The position numbers and the translations under genes were made by a program. Under the pieces are notes generated by a model. That model made no database searches. It was not told the DNA's origin and was given only the letters and a program-made list of their open reading frames with translations. This document shows, in pieces, positions 32,732-43,865 of a stretch of DNA of 64,000 bases (position 1 is the first letter of the stretch; each line of letters starts with the position of its first letter). Source of the stretch: Paramyrothecium sp. XJ0827. Lineage: Eukaryota > Ascomycota > Sordariomycetes > Hypocreales > Stachybotryaceae. The stretch lies in contig JAJFPB010000002.1 of NCBI GenBank assembly GCA_020881915.1, forward strand, positions 3,286,001 to 3,350,000, in the 5' to 3' direction.

Positions 32732-35432
32732 TCAATCATCCATGGCCTTGTCCTCCAGTGTCACGCCACGGAGATTGGACTCTCGAGGAGGAGACTGGGG
32801 CACCCGTCTTCCGCCAACAAACTTGGTGCCCACCCTGCTGCCTGTGCTGTCACGCTTCTCAGCAACCGCCTCGGCTTCAACGACCCTGCTGCTCTCGACA
32901 CCATTTGGGCCCTCGGGCGAGCCACTGCCGTCATTGCCCGGCACCTCGAGACTGGATCGCTTCAACCCTCCCAAGCCGCCAAGACTCGCTCGTTGACGCT
33001 CTGCAGCCGAGGTTGGGCTGGTCTGGATGGGGAACCGGGTCTCGGCACCGCCAGTGCTACGGTCGCGGCGGTGACCTCGGGGGCTAGGTGCTGGGCTCGT
33101 GGCGCGGCCTCGTGTGTTGTGCGCCTTTTCGAGCAAAGCTCGGTTGCGCTCCTCCATGAGAGCCTTTCTATTGCTTTCATCGGTGCTGATGGCCCTGGGC
33201 CGGTTGGATGTGGCAGCCGAGGAGTGGTTAACCGACGACATGCGCTTGAGTTCGCTAAAGATGGCCTCCTTGTGAGAGAACAGATCTCGAACCAGCTTGT
33301 AGGCATGCTTCTCTTCCAAGGTAAGGGACGTTTCAGTTCGAGGGCGGAGAATGCAAGGCCCTAGCAATGTAGCCAGAGACGAAACATACTCCTCATCGGC
33401 CGAGGTCAGGTCGATCAACCGAGTGAAATGGTTCATGCAGGCATCCAGGGTCGCAATGTTGGTGAGCCTAAGCTGTGAGAGCGTTTGCTGAAGTACGGCA
33501 ACACGCGAGGCATCGTTACCATCGGCTGCAGATGTATAAATAGTTCTGACAATTTCATAGACATGCGAGGATACAAGTGAATCTAGGATTCTTGTTAGTG
33601 CTAGTTGCTTGCGAGAGATGGAGGTTACGTACCTGGCAGCTCCAGCAAGTAGAGCTTCAACAAACTCGCGACGGTGGGGATATCAAATTCGTTGAAAACA
33701 TCAGGAGAAAAGGGCTTGCCATCGTTGACTTTGACGCGGAGCTTGTGGACTTGGGACAGAGGGACGTCCACAAGCCACACACCACGTCTTGCTTCGTCAC
33801 CCTCCAGGTCCGGATAGTGATGGTCCAGATAGGTCAGAATGCTAGTTACCAAAACTGGCACTCGCTTCTTGTCGGCCCTAGCGCGCGCCTCTAGATCAAC
33901 ACCGAAGGTTTGCTCATCGACCTTGTTGTAGTAGTTCTCGTAGACGACTACCTTGGGACTGAAACTTCCAGTCCGATAGTTCTCGAGGAGATATCGCAGA
34001 TCACCTAACGGCTGAATGGTCTCCTGGAACAGCATCATCTTGTCCACAGTGGATTGCAGACTGGGGATGACGTTGCCAATTGTACCAGAGAAATCAAGAA
34101 TGACTGTCTTGACGGCTTTGAGCCTGTCCAGTTCGCATCGCTCGAGGAACTTGAGGTGGAGGAAAATTGCTTCCTCGAGGTCGCATCGCAATTCATCGAG
34201 TCGTCGAATACCAGCCTTGTACTTGTCATCCGCCTCTTTGGCTTCGCGATGCAACCGCTGAGCTGGGGTTTCGTTGGGGTGGTTGTTGTTGAGAACGTTC
34301 CAGTTGGCGAGGTACTCGCTGACGGTTCCTACGACTGGCGACTCGCTTCCATCAGACCCTGCGGAGGCAATAGAAAATGTGCGGCTCAGGGTAAGCTTCT
34401 TGTCGGGGACACCGGCTAGCTGGAAAGCCTTGGGGCGCCATTGGTAGAACATCCGAGAGCTGTTTGCAAATGTGTTGCCGACATTTCCGATGAGACGAAG
34501 GAGACCGTTGGTGATGAGATCCTGCCCGATTCGTTCGGCGTAGCTGACACTTGAAATATTCATGTTGCGCTGCAGGTATTCAACAATGTCGGAGCCAGCC
34601 GTGGTATTCGTGTACGTGCCCAAAATTGGCACCTTCGTCTCGCCCATCTTGATGACAGATAGCAGGCTGGAAAGGATCTTCTTCATCTGCTCTGGCTTGT
34701 ACACTTCGTCTCCGATTTCGTAGAAGGCCTCCTCGTCATCGGCTACATGCTCCTCTTTGTGAGGTTGCACCTTAATCTCGGGAATATCCGTCTTCAATTT
34801 CGGGCTGCTGACTTCGGGATCCTGGAAGCCCAGCTTGTTTTCCTCCTCGAGATCCTCAACCAGTCTGCACTTGTTGAAGTAGACGGACCTCAGCTTCTTG
34901 ACTAGTTCGGCCTGTCGGTCGTGGGCTTTGACGCGAGCCTGCAGGTCGTCTTGGGAGTCCTGGATCCGGGCTTCGTGGGCGTCGCACCAGCGTGAGAAGG
35001 GATTCACCACGAGATCGCGGATGGCTTGGGCAATACGGTGATGGCTACGGGCTGCATCTTGCATCTCGATGCGCATGCCATCAAAGGCCTAGGAGGTTTA
35101 GCTGATGAGTATCTTAGCGTACGGAGGACGGGGGCATTGCCATCGTACCTTGCGCAAAGTTGCGCCGTCGTCTTGCGTGAACCCATTGGTGATTTTGTCG
35201 CTGGTAGGGGCGATGTCTCCGAGACGTTGACTGTAGGTCTCCTCGGCCTCGGCGCGTAGGCGCGCAATGGTCAGAACCTGCCGATTCTCGACAACGCCTT
35301 GCTGGAGCTTTTTAAACAAGACGCCGAGTCCTGCGACCCCCGTTTAGAACCAAGGGATAACAATGCCTTTCAGAACGAGTACTTACCTGCGGCATAGTCG
35401 CTTGACCAAAAGGAATCTGCAAAACCAGGCAT
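32732..35432 (-). CDS. RGD2: F-BAR/DEP/RhoGAP protein, Rgd2-like Rho GTPase-activating protein
   Basis: Yeast Rgd2 is a GAP for Cdc42 and Rho5 acting at polarised membranes. Exons are complement of 32732-33582, 33633-35088, 35149-35330 and 35387-35432, 844 residues. The N-terminus MPGFADSFWSSDYAAGLGVLFKKLQQG is the F-BAR start and is formed only across the first intron. An F-BAR coiled coil (about 1-190) is interrupted by a DEP domain (about 200-305: PILGTYTNTTAGSDIVEYLQRN, LITNGLLRLIGNVGN, FYQWRP). The second F-BAR half is about 355-470. RhoGAP starts at FGVDLEARARADKKRVPVLV and runs to about residue 690; a Ser/Arg-rich tail follows. At the expected arginine-finger site (usual GIFRxSG) the sequence reads GVWLVDV (about 512-518), preceded by EARR. 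Activity therefore should not be assumed. Domain order supports Rgd2 rather than Rgd1. Confidence 0.9.
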
Positions 35433-37308
35433 CGTGACCTTCTCCTACCGGCGGGGCGGCGGTGGCGTCTGCGACAGCTTCGAAAACAAGGATGCGTCGT
35501 AATTGACGAGGTTGGTGGGAAATGGATATGCCTTGACGGGCCTACTCCGAGTCGATTTCGTGACGGCGGGGAGGATGGACTGATCGAGGCGATCTGCGAC
35601 GAGCGTCTAGATTCGCAGGGACGAACACGAGGTGGCCTTCGGCAGCTGGAAGACGTGTGGAGGAGGAGGAGGATATCGCTAATGGGAAGAAACAGAGCGT
35701 CAAGAGAAGGGAAGGGCGGACAAAGCGAACGAGCAAGACGGGGCCTCAGGGGGCCTGCCGGAACAATGAGATAGAGCCGATGGGTACGATGGAGGATTTA
35801 GATATGTAGAGGGAGTTGGGAAGATTTTGTGTGATGGTCTGTTCCCTCGGTGAGGTAGCGAGTTGTGAACCTGGTCGTTCTCTAAATAGAGCTACAGTAC
35901 CAACCAGAGGTACCTGGCTCAAACAACTGGCGTCACCGTCTGTTTTCCCGGTTGTCACCACTAGGGGACTAAGCGCACTGTGCGCTGCTAGGCCAGCCCT
36001 TACGTACCTCTCTACCTTGCCTTACTTGGGGGACGTGTTTTAGCCCTTGGCGGCAGCGACGGGGAGCCGCTGCGACGGCAGCCCCTGACAGGTGGGGCCC
36101 AAATATCTGGCCTTGGAGCAAGAAACCTGCGCCTAGAGGTAGGGGGGGCGGGGGCCCAGTAGCGCGATGCGTCAAAACAGGTACAAGCAAGGTCCCTACA
36201 GGCGCCTGAATGAAACCGTATTGCATGCCTGGGATGAACCAATCAGCCCCGCCGCCAATTGCGCCGCCCCTGTGGCTTTTCCTGTTCCCCTTTCCAATTG
36301 TCTTCCATTGGCGAGGTCGGGGTGGCCGGCGAGGACGCTCCATGCCATGAACTTGACCATCGACGTAGTTGCTATGGTATCTCTTTGCATTTGCTTCACA
36401 GGTTGATACGACGCATATCATGAAATTTCGCCTTGCGAACTTTGATATCCATTGAACTTCCCCAGTATCTGGGGGGCCAGAAGAAGCATTAAAGAACGAT
36501 GTGTGTCCCCGGGCAGATATGTCGCGAAAGGCAGGAATGCGAGCATCAGTGCTCGCACCTGGGAGCTTACGTGGAGACCTCACGGTACGGTACGGCTTGG
36601 TGTCCACTACGCTCACAGCAGCATGAACGTTTTTGCTTGTAATGCTTGCTGGCAAGGCGAGTCCGGTTCCTGTGGCCTAACTTAGAAATGGCCATCCTTG
36701 TCCGAGCTGTTACTTGGCAAGGGTCATGTCGCCGGGGAGTTTGCACAGTATGTGCGTATGTGCGTGGCTAGCCCGTAAGGTGGCCCAAAGTGCCTACAAT
36801 GAATGAATGAATGCATCGATATTCAATGTTCAAACACTTCTATACAAATCTACACCACATGTAGACGAGTCGATAAATGACGAAACGTGCTAGCGTAATT
36901 GTGAGATTTTGCTTATTTATCACATTTTAATCTCCTACAGCATTATTCTAAGAATTACTTTGAAAATAACTGTAACGGTTGTCTGCAATGTCGCTTTGTG
37001 CTAACCGTTTGGGTACGTCATGCTGCACAAACCGTTGAGAAGCCGGCATAAGATATGGGGGTTCAGAATCAAGCAGGTACCTTGCCTCACCTGGTAACTG
37101 TAGTAGCTCCAGCACGCGTAGGAGTGCATCCTGGTAGCATCGCCCTCTTGCTCAACCCAACTTGCATTGCAGTCTTTCGTATACTGTGGGAGGACTGAAT
37201 CACCTCCTCGGATATCGCCCGGAGCTCTCATTCATACTTGCCAATAGCAAATTAGAAGGCCTATGATCAGCTCCTAGGCCCTGCTCAATTGTCCACAGCC
37301 AGCCCAAC
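35433..37308. promoter_or_regulatory. Divergent intergenic region (Rgd2-like / dipeptidase)
   Basis: About 1.9 kb. A 228-codon minus frame (35969-36655) begins at TTG, is Pro/Arg-rich, and shows no domain, so I do not call it. A gaatgaatgaatg run lies near 36799-36812. The 36780-36960 part is AT-rich. Presumed promoters of both genes. Confidence 0.4.
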
Positions 37309-38868
37309 ATGGCTCCCATTCCGTGCACCAAAGAGGCGACGGATCCTCAGCCAGCCTGGCTGGAGCCGGGGCAGCGCCCAGTCAACAAGTCCAGCTCCAA
37401 GGCTCGCAAGTTCGCCCTTGCCGCGACGCTCTCTCTCCTTACCCTCGGAGTGGCCCATGGCCCGCTGCTACGTTGCTACCATCAGGTATCAGAGCACATC
37501 TGCCACAAGTCGAAGACAGTGGAGGAGCGTGCTCACCACATTCTTGCCCACAACCCATTGATTGGTACCCAGAATCACCTCAACCATCCCAACGTCCTCG
37601 CAGAATGCTAATGCCCTTCCAGATGGCCATGTTGACCTTCCCGTGGTCACACGCTTCGCCTACGGCAACCGCATTTACAATGACAGTTTCGCTACAGCTT
37701 TCGAGGAGGGTGGCCTCTTCGGCCAGGTTGACCTCCATCGACTCAGGAAAGGCCTCTCAGGTGGCGCCTTTTGGAGTGTATATGCTCCTTGTCCCTCAAA
37801 CGCTACGGACTTTTCCGATGAGAACTACGCAGCAAGTAAGTCTCGAGTATTACGGCCTCGCCTCAGAACCACTCTAACAAAAGTACAGGCCTCCAATTCA
37901 CACTGGATCAAATTGATGTCATGAAAAGGTTGCAGCTTGCCTATCCCAGAGACTTCTCGCGAAGCTACGAAAGCTCTGACGCCCTACCGGCCTTCCACAA
38001 GGGCAAGCTCATCTCACCCCTTGGTGTCGAAGGCCTTCACCAGATCGCAAACTCGGCCGCCAACCTGCGCCGCTTTCACGATCTAGGTGTTCGCTACGCA
38101 ACCCTGACTCACAACTGCAACAACAAATTCGCCGACGCTGCGATTGCCGAGAATCCCGAAAGGAAATCCGAACCAGTCTGGGGTGGCGTAAGCCCTCTGG
38201 GTCGCCAGATGGTGCATGAGATGAACCGCATCGGCATGATTGTAGATCTCGCCCATGTCAGGTGAGCTATTACTATGTAAGATTCCGCAACGACTCGTAC
38301 ACTAACCGGACATGCTAGCGAGGACACCATGGTCGATGTTCTAGGCGGTAAAGATGGTTGGTCTGGATCTAGGGCTCCCGTGATATTCTCCCATAGCTCC
38401 GCGTGGAGTATCTGCCACCATCCACGCAATGTCAAGGACCATGTTCTCAAGCTCGTCAAGGACCGCAACTCAGTTGTCATGGTTAACGCTGTGCCCCAAT
38501 TCATCTCGTGCATCGACAACGGCAACAAGAATGGCATTCCTGACTTCGATCCCGAACACAACACCCTGGATCAGATTGTCAAGCACATCATGCACATTGG
38601 CAACCTCATCGGCTTCGACCACGTTGGTGTTGGTTCTGACTTTGACGGTATGCTCACCACCCCCGTCGGGTTCGAGGACGTGACCAAGTACCCGGACCTG
38701 GTGGCTGCACTCCTGAGGGAGGGCGTGAGTGACGCGGATGCTGCGAAGATTGTGGGCGGCAACGTCCTCCGCGTTTGGGCCGATGCGGAAGCAACAGCTC
38801 TTACGATGCAGATCGAGAGGGAACCAGTTTTGGAAGACGAGAGGAAAAAGCTGATGCCGGGTCTGTAA
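37309..38868 (+). CDS. Membrane dipeptidase (renal dipeptidase / peptidase M19 family)
   Basis: Zinc metallopeptidase that hydrolyses dipeptides; fungal relatives also process Cys-Gly conjugates. Exons are 37309-37564, 37623-37835, 37889-38261 and 38319-38868, 463 residues. An N-terminal membrane anchor (FALAATLSLLTLGVAHG, about 35-51) without a typical cleavage site suggests a type II membrane enzyme. Zinc ligands of the family are present: H88 and D90 in DGHVDLP (formed across the first intron), the Glu in GVEGLHQIA, the His in IVDLAHVS (formed across the third intron) and the His in VIFSHSSA. GVRYATLTHNCNNKFAD and VGVGSDFDGM are further M19 signatures. NATD and NDS sites could be N-glycosylated. 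No neighbouring biosynthetic cluster, so a secondary-metabolite role is not supported. Confidence 0.93.
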
Positions 38869-39094
38869 AGGCCAAGAAACGAGCCATTCGTGTCTTCGAG
38901 GAAACTTTTGATAGCAAATTTGGATATTCCATCTCTTTAGAGTCTATTGTACAATAAAAGAACAAGATATATGTGTCATGTACAAATCAATACACCCCAG
39001 ACGCCAAGGAACCTCGTGGGTTGTGATGAGGTTGAGAAACGCGAGGCCGCGTACCACATTCCCAATCGAACATCTCTATGAGTACATAGACGCC

Positions 39095-39609
39095 TTAGCC
39101 TCTCCTTCCGACCTTGTTGAGCTTGTTCGCCGTCGCGGTTTGCGTCCTTGTTCGTTGACCGCGGACGGGCAGACCCATGGCGTGGCGCCTGCCGCGGTAG
39201 GAGCCCATGTCCCTCAATCGCCTGATGTTCTCCTGGACAACCTTTCGCGCTTCGGTTTCGAGTTTCATTTGGGAGAGCTCTGCCGTCAGGGAGGTGACGG
39301 TCCTGGGAGCGAGGGTGCCGACCTTGGCCAGCTTGTGGATGGAGTACTTGGCCATGATGCGGCCGGAGGTGCTGGGACCGAGGGCATAGAAGGACTGCAG
39401 TGCTTTCTGCAAAGGGTGTCAGCGGCCGGAGGGATCAATGAGGGCCTCGGCGGGACGGCCTCGTGTCGGCATGGGCGCGACTTACCTGCACCAGCATTCC
39501 CTCGTTGAAGTTGATACCCAGAATGAAGACCTGTAGTAGGCGAATCAGCCCTGCCGCTGCCGCAAGCCCCAGACGCGACTGGTCAATGAATACTGCGATG
39601 ACTTACCAT
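39095..39609 (-). CDS. SWS2: Mitochondrial small ribosomal subunit protein uS13m (Sws2), with ATG-only first exon
   Basis: Protein of the mitochondrial 30S-type subunit head. Exons are complement of 39095-39406, 39486-39530 and 39607-39609; 119 residues. Exon 1 is just the start codon, followed directly by GTAAGT. Exon 2 codes VFILGINFNEGMLVQ and exon 3 KALQSFYALGPSTSGRIMAKY onward, together the S13 N-terminus. RRLRDMGSYRGRRHAMGLPVRGQRTRTQTATANKLNK is the classical S13 C-terminal signature (written here only to GQRTRTQ as the diagnostic part). No other in-frame ATG precedes exon 2, and the first residues MVFILG match the family, which supports the microexon. Introns are 76 and 79 bp. Highly basic, as expected for an RNA-binding ribosomal protein. 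Confidence 0.93.
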
Positions 39610-40247
39610 CTTGAAGGCGTTCGTTTGCACAAATTCACATCACCGGGCTGCGAGGGCAGAGTGGATAGCGCGGCTTGGGATCAGACTGCGGGCTTCCAGA
39701 AAATTGAAGCTCTCCCGGACAAACTACGCCGCAAGGCGCCGTGGTCGGTACGTACCTCACCTCGAATTGCGCGCGGGCCACCCATGCCCGTTGCGCCATC
39801 CACACCCTCTGTACCTCCAGCGCCGGCGGCGCGGATTGGCTGGCTCCAAGGAACGAATGGGTCCCGTTCCCCTTCACTACAGTAGCTGTTTCGACCACTA
39901 CCGTCACAGCGCCGGTCCCAGCGCGCGGCAGCACAGCGTCCCGCCTCCCTTTAGCCTATCCCTTGGCGCAGGGGACTTGTCTGGGTTTCTGGTTGGATTG
40001 TGAGACTGCACAGTACCTTACAGAAGGTACGTACCTTACCGGGTTCTGCAGCAATCAGCAATTCGGCGGGGAAAGCTTGAAACGCTGACTGAGGTGGTTA
40101 CGGTATAAGTGTCCTTCAGAGCGTCGCCCTCCCCCCGTCCGAGCTCTCCTCTAGGTCCTACATAAAACCCCTACCCCCAATCCATCTCCCTGCCCCTCTC
40201 CCCTTGCTTGTCCATCAATTCGTTTGCGTGGACAAACAAAAATCATC
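39610..40247. promoter_or_regulatory. Divergent promoter (uS13m / ER cyclophilin)
   Basis: About 640 bases between starts. A TATA-like cataaaa lies at about 40160-40166, roughly 85 bases before the cyclophilin ATG, and the stretch after it is pyrimidine-rich. The site is a candidate only. Confidence 0.5.
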
Positions 40248-40988
40248 ATGTTCAACTTCCAACGGCTCTTCTCCGCCGCCCTGCTCTTCGCAGTCGGGCT
40301 GGCCCTGTTCGCCCAGACGGCCGAGGCTACCAAGGGCCCCAAGATCACCCACAAGGTCTACTTCGACATTGAGCAAGGCGACAAGCCCCTTGGCCGCATC
40401 GTCATGGGTCTCTATGGCAAGACCGTCCCCGAGACCGCCGAGAACTTCCGTGCTCTCGCTACCGGCGAGAAGGGCTTCGGTTACGAGGGCTCTACCTTCC
40501 ACCGCGTCATCAAGGACTTCATGATCCAGGGTGGTGACTTCACCAAGGGCGACGGCACTGGTGGCAAGTCGAGTAAGATTCCCTGCGGCCTCCCTGCACA
40601 AGTACGCCTTTCTAACGTGACCTGCAACAGTCTACGGCAACAAGTTCAAGGACGAGAACTTCAAGCTCAAGCACACCAAGAAGGGCATCCTTTCCATGGC
40701 CAACGCCGGCCCCGACACCAACGGATCCCAGTTCTTCATCACCACCGTCATCACCTCGTGAGTAGCGCCCTCGTTGCCAGCGATATGCCTTCAATCAGTT
40801 ACTAACGGGACCCCAGGTGGCTCGACGGCCGACACGTTGTCTTCGGTGAGGTCCTCGAGGGCTACGACATCGTGGAGAAGATTGAGAACTCCAAGACCCA
40901 GCCTGGCGACCGCCCCGTTGAGACGGTCAAGATTGCCAAGAGCGGAGAGCTCGAGGTCCCGCCTGAAGGTATTCACGTCGAGCTCTAA
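40248..40988 (+). CDS. ER cyclophilin (cyclophilin B type peptidyl-prolyl isomerase)
   Basis: Catalyses cis-trans isomerisation of Xaa-Pro bonds during folding in the secretory pathway. Exons are 40248-40572, 40631-40757 and 40817-40988, 207 residues. Signal peptide at 1-27 ([21 protein letters not shown]). Cyclophilin core: [37 protein letters not shown] with catalytic Arg86, [27 protein letters not shown] with the cyclosporin-binding Trp just after the second intron. The C-terminus is HVEL, a divergent HDEL-like ER-retention signal. A non-ATG open stretch precedes the chosen ATG, but the signal peptide begins there. Soluble ER-lumen protein by inference. Confidence 0.95.
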
Positions 40989-41798
40989 ACTCTCTACACC
41001 GTGCTTTACCATCGCGCCCACCCCGCTCTGCCTCGCTCGCTCGCCGTCCTGCTTCCACGGTCATGATCGCTGGGGGTAACGATGGCTGCGACGGAAAAAT
41101 ACAAGCAAAAAAAAACCTACCGACTCCAGGCCTTGACGTGGATTTTGCATTGGAAGATTAGTAGGAATGCTAACGGAACGCTGCAGCTGCATCAGAGTGG
41201 TCGTGGATCCAGTGCGCTATGGTGTTCGGCGTGCTCGTGGCAGCCGTCTTCGCATACACACGCTACAGGGGCCAAGGCAGGGACACGATTGCCTACGAGA
41301 AGACGCTGGCTTAGAGGGGACGTATTTATGTGAAAATGAAGAAAATTGATCTTTTATCCGACATTTCTACCTGCTCCTGTTGGTGCTACCTTAAACATTG
41401 TTCACATGTGATGCTGTGCTGTGCATACTTGAATCATCACCTCACAACCTGTGTAGGATATTGCACGTTCATGTTAAAATGGAGGCTTGTAAGAGAATGA
41501 ATACTCGGAGCGAAGCAAGTTCTGTGCGATTTGAGACGTGCTATGTATGTAGTTCGTTGTGGTCGTAAGAGAGTTGGAGCTATCGCATGAATCAGGGACG
41601 TTGAGCTATTCCCCTCTATCACGTGGAGTATTTTCGGGGGGAGGCGAGCGACCCTCCAAAAAAAGTTGTAAGTGCGAGAAAAGTCGGAATTTGGATACCC
41701 AAGCCAGCATATATACACAAATTTGTTTCACAGCTACGAAAAAAAAGGATATCCTCCCACTTCTTTGATTAGATCGCGTTGCAAGATCACGGAACAAC
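40989..41798. promoter_or_regulatory. Intergenic between cyclophilin and Trm112
   Basis: About 810 bases: cyclophilin 3' UTR, then the Trm112 promoter. A-runs at 41106-41115 and 41738-41747. No coding frame is supported. Confidence 0.4.
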
Positions 41799-42359
41799 AT
41801 GAAAGTCCTCAGCTTGAATTTCCTGACGTGCGCCGTCAAGGCCTGCAAAAGCTCGTCCAACTCGTACCCCCTCCATCCCAAGGACGCCGAACTCGTGCAA
41901 GATGACATCGAGGTCAACCCTGCCATGATCATCAACGTCCTGCCCCGCCTAGACTGGGTTGCGTTGAGAACCACTTCATCAGAGGTATGTATCCCTTGGT
42001 GCCGAGATCCCTTCTTGGGCTTGGTCCAGGTCACACCAGCGAGGGGGAAGGAATGAAAAGCAATCTTCACGATCCCCCTTGCACAGGCTTCAACCGCCAA
42101 AGTCAAATTTCACTCTGCGTTTCACTCGTTGGCCATGACTGACGCGGTTTCGGCATAATAGCTGGGCTTCCCTGATCTACCGGAGCAGCCCCCTACGGCG
42201 GAGCAACTGCAGGGTGATGAGAAGATGATGAAGGACCTGCACCATTTGCTTCTGGAAACACAGATTTCAGAGGGCAAGCTGGTGTGCGCCAACTGCAATC
42301 ACGAGTATGCCGTAAAAGAGGGCATTGCAAACTTCCTGCTGCCTAGCCATCTGGTATAA
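41799..42359 (+). CDS. TRM112: Trm112, activating subunit of multiple methyltransferases
   Basis: Small zinc-binding partner that stabilises the methyltransferases Trm9, Trm11, Mtq2 and Bud23, acting on tRNA, release factor eRF1 and 18S rRNA. Exons are 41799-41984 and 42162-42359, 127 residues. The N-terminus MKVLSLNFLTCAVKACKSS and the C-terminal CANCNHEYAVKEGIANFLLPSHLV are the family signature; Cys11, Cys16 and the CANC pair form the zinc site. The intron, 41985-42161, is long for this window (177 bp) and phase 0. A convergent neighbour (BIG1) follows 183 bp away. Length matches the family (about 125-135). Confidence 0.95.
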
Positions 42360-42542
42360 GGAGGCTGCTAGACCTTGGGGGCAGAGGCATGAATGAGATG
42401 AGGCATTGAGAAACGAAGAGGCAAAGAAATGCGAGCATATTTAAATCTACAGTCCGTTTGACTCCAATCGCAACAGAGATATCATACAGGATACTGAGGG
42501 GTCTCCCTCAAAGAAATGATGCCGCCATGCCGCCGTGCACAT

Positions 42543-43543
42543 CTATTGCTGCTTCCTCTGCGCAGCAGGGCCCATCTCCTTCTCAAACGCACCGTACGAG
42601 ACCTGGAGGCTGGCCAGAGCGCTCAGACCAACGTATAGGATAGAAAATAGGACGACGGCGGTAATGATAGCCATGAAAATACCTGGAGAAATGGATCAGT
42701 CTCATCTGCACTTTTTCCTCGTTCCCTAGAAGTCTTTGCGTACCTGGAGTGAAGAACTGGTACTTCTCGAATAATGGGAGCTTAGCCCATTCCGTCTCAT
42801 TGTCGGCTCTGCGGACGGCGGATGGCTGCACGTGTCTCTTGAGATCCATGCGCAGAGGCTCTTCAAATTCCGCTTCGTAGACAGGCTCGGCGGGAGTCGA
42901 AACAAAAAGAATGGTGTAGCTATCGGACGCGGTGGTAGTCTCAAGCTCACGGCCGAGTGTGTCATCTACGAGGTGGGTGTCAGTATCAGTTCTTCCAATC
43001 GTGCATCCGGGACAGCTTACCATTTTCGGCCAAACCGCTGGCCTTGCCGTCTGAGGGCACGGAAGCAAGATTCAGCTCCTTGACGACAACCGTCTTACTT
43101 TTCTGTTCACACGCTGCGGCGATGTGCTCAGCAAGACCCCGGCTGTTGACTTCCCCGACCACCTCGGCTACCGAGTATTTCCCCTTAACTCGCGAGTCTT
43201 CGACGGCTTTGCAGAGATGCGGCATTGCGCAGCCATCCGAGCGGCGCAGGTCAGCGGCGTTGACGCCCGGCTGCGAGACGAGGAGGTAGCGTTCGGTTGG
43301 GCATTTCGCCAGGACGTCCTTGGTAAACTTCAGGACACTGGAGCTCGTTTGAATCTTGTTCGAGTCGGGCGCGTTGTCAAAACTAAGGTTATATCGTCAT
43401 CAGCTCTGGGTTTCAGCAACTGGGGCTGGCATGGCCGCCGGTGCTTACGTAGATGTCGACAGCAGCACGAAAGGAGTTGAATCTGAAAAGGCAACGGCCG
43501 TGCCGGCGAGCGCCAGGGCGCCACCAAGTAAGTTGAAACGCAT
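42543..43543 (-). CDS. BIG1: BIG1 (ER protein; V-ATPase-assembly/cell-wall glucan factor)
   Basis: Fungal ER membrane protein needed for beta-1,6-glucan and related to the Voa1/Ac45 V-ATPase assembly proteins. Exons are complement of 42543-42682, 42744-42965, 43021-43382 and 43449-43543; 272 residues. Signal peptide MRFNLLGGALALAGTAVA. The luminal part has FVLLSTST, LLVSQPGV and several cysteines. The C-terminal block is diagnostic: YQFFTPGIFMAIITAVVLF, one membrane span (about 228-250), then LQVSYGAFEKEMGPAAQRKQQ-type cytosolic tail; the final AQRKQQ includes a KxxQ-like end rather than KKXX. The TPG/IF join is created by splicing 42683-42743. Single-pass type I topology. Confidence 0.88.
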
Positions 43544-43865
43544 GGCGTGCTTGGTTTGATGCAGAATGAGGTGGTTATCGTCTTGCTCGTCAGTATTCAA
43601 GCTCCAAGCAGAGCCTCTGGTCCTGGTAGCTGGCCGCGCCTTGACGATGGTTTGAGCGCCATGCAATTATTATGTAAGCCTGCGCTGCCACTAAGGAGGC
43701 CAGGTACCTCAGTCGCCGCACATCTCTGGAAACGGCACCAGCGAAGCGGGTCCGGCATGTCCAATTCGGGTAACAGGTGAAGGCAGGAAAATACAGTCGG
43801 ATCTTTAGCACTTGTAGCATCATTTTCCTACCAAAGGCCGCGAAGATCGGACCACGTCGCCTACG
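43544..43865. promoter_or_regulatory. Compact bidirectional promoter (BIG1 / Rrp17)
   Basis: 322 bases separate the two divergent starts. No coding frame is supported. Both genes must be driven from this stretch; no specific factor site is claimed. Confidence 0.6.

Noticed and set aside
35969..36655. 228-codon minus-strand frame
   Set aside because: Starts at TTG, Pro/Arg-rich, no domain, no signs of coding constraint.
37309..38868. Dipeptidase as part of a gliotoxin-like secondary-metabolite cluster
   Set aside because: Neighbours are housekeeping genes (uS13m, cyclophilin, Rgd2-like); no NRPS, P450 or transporter in the window.
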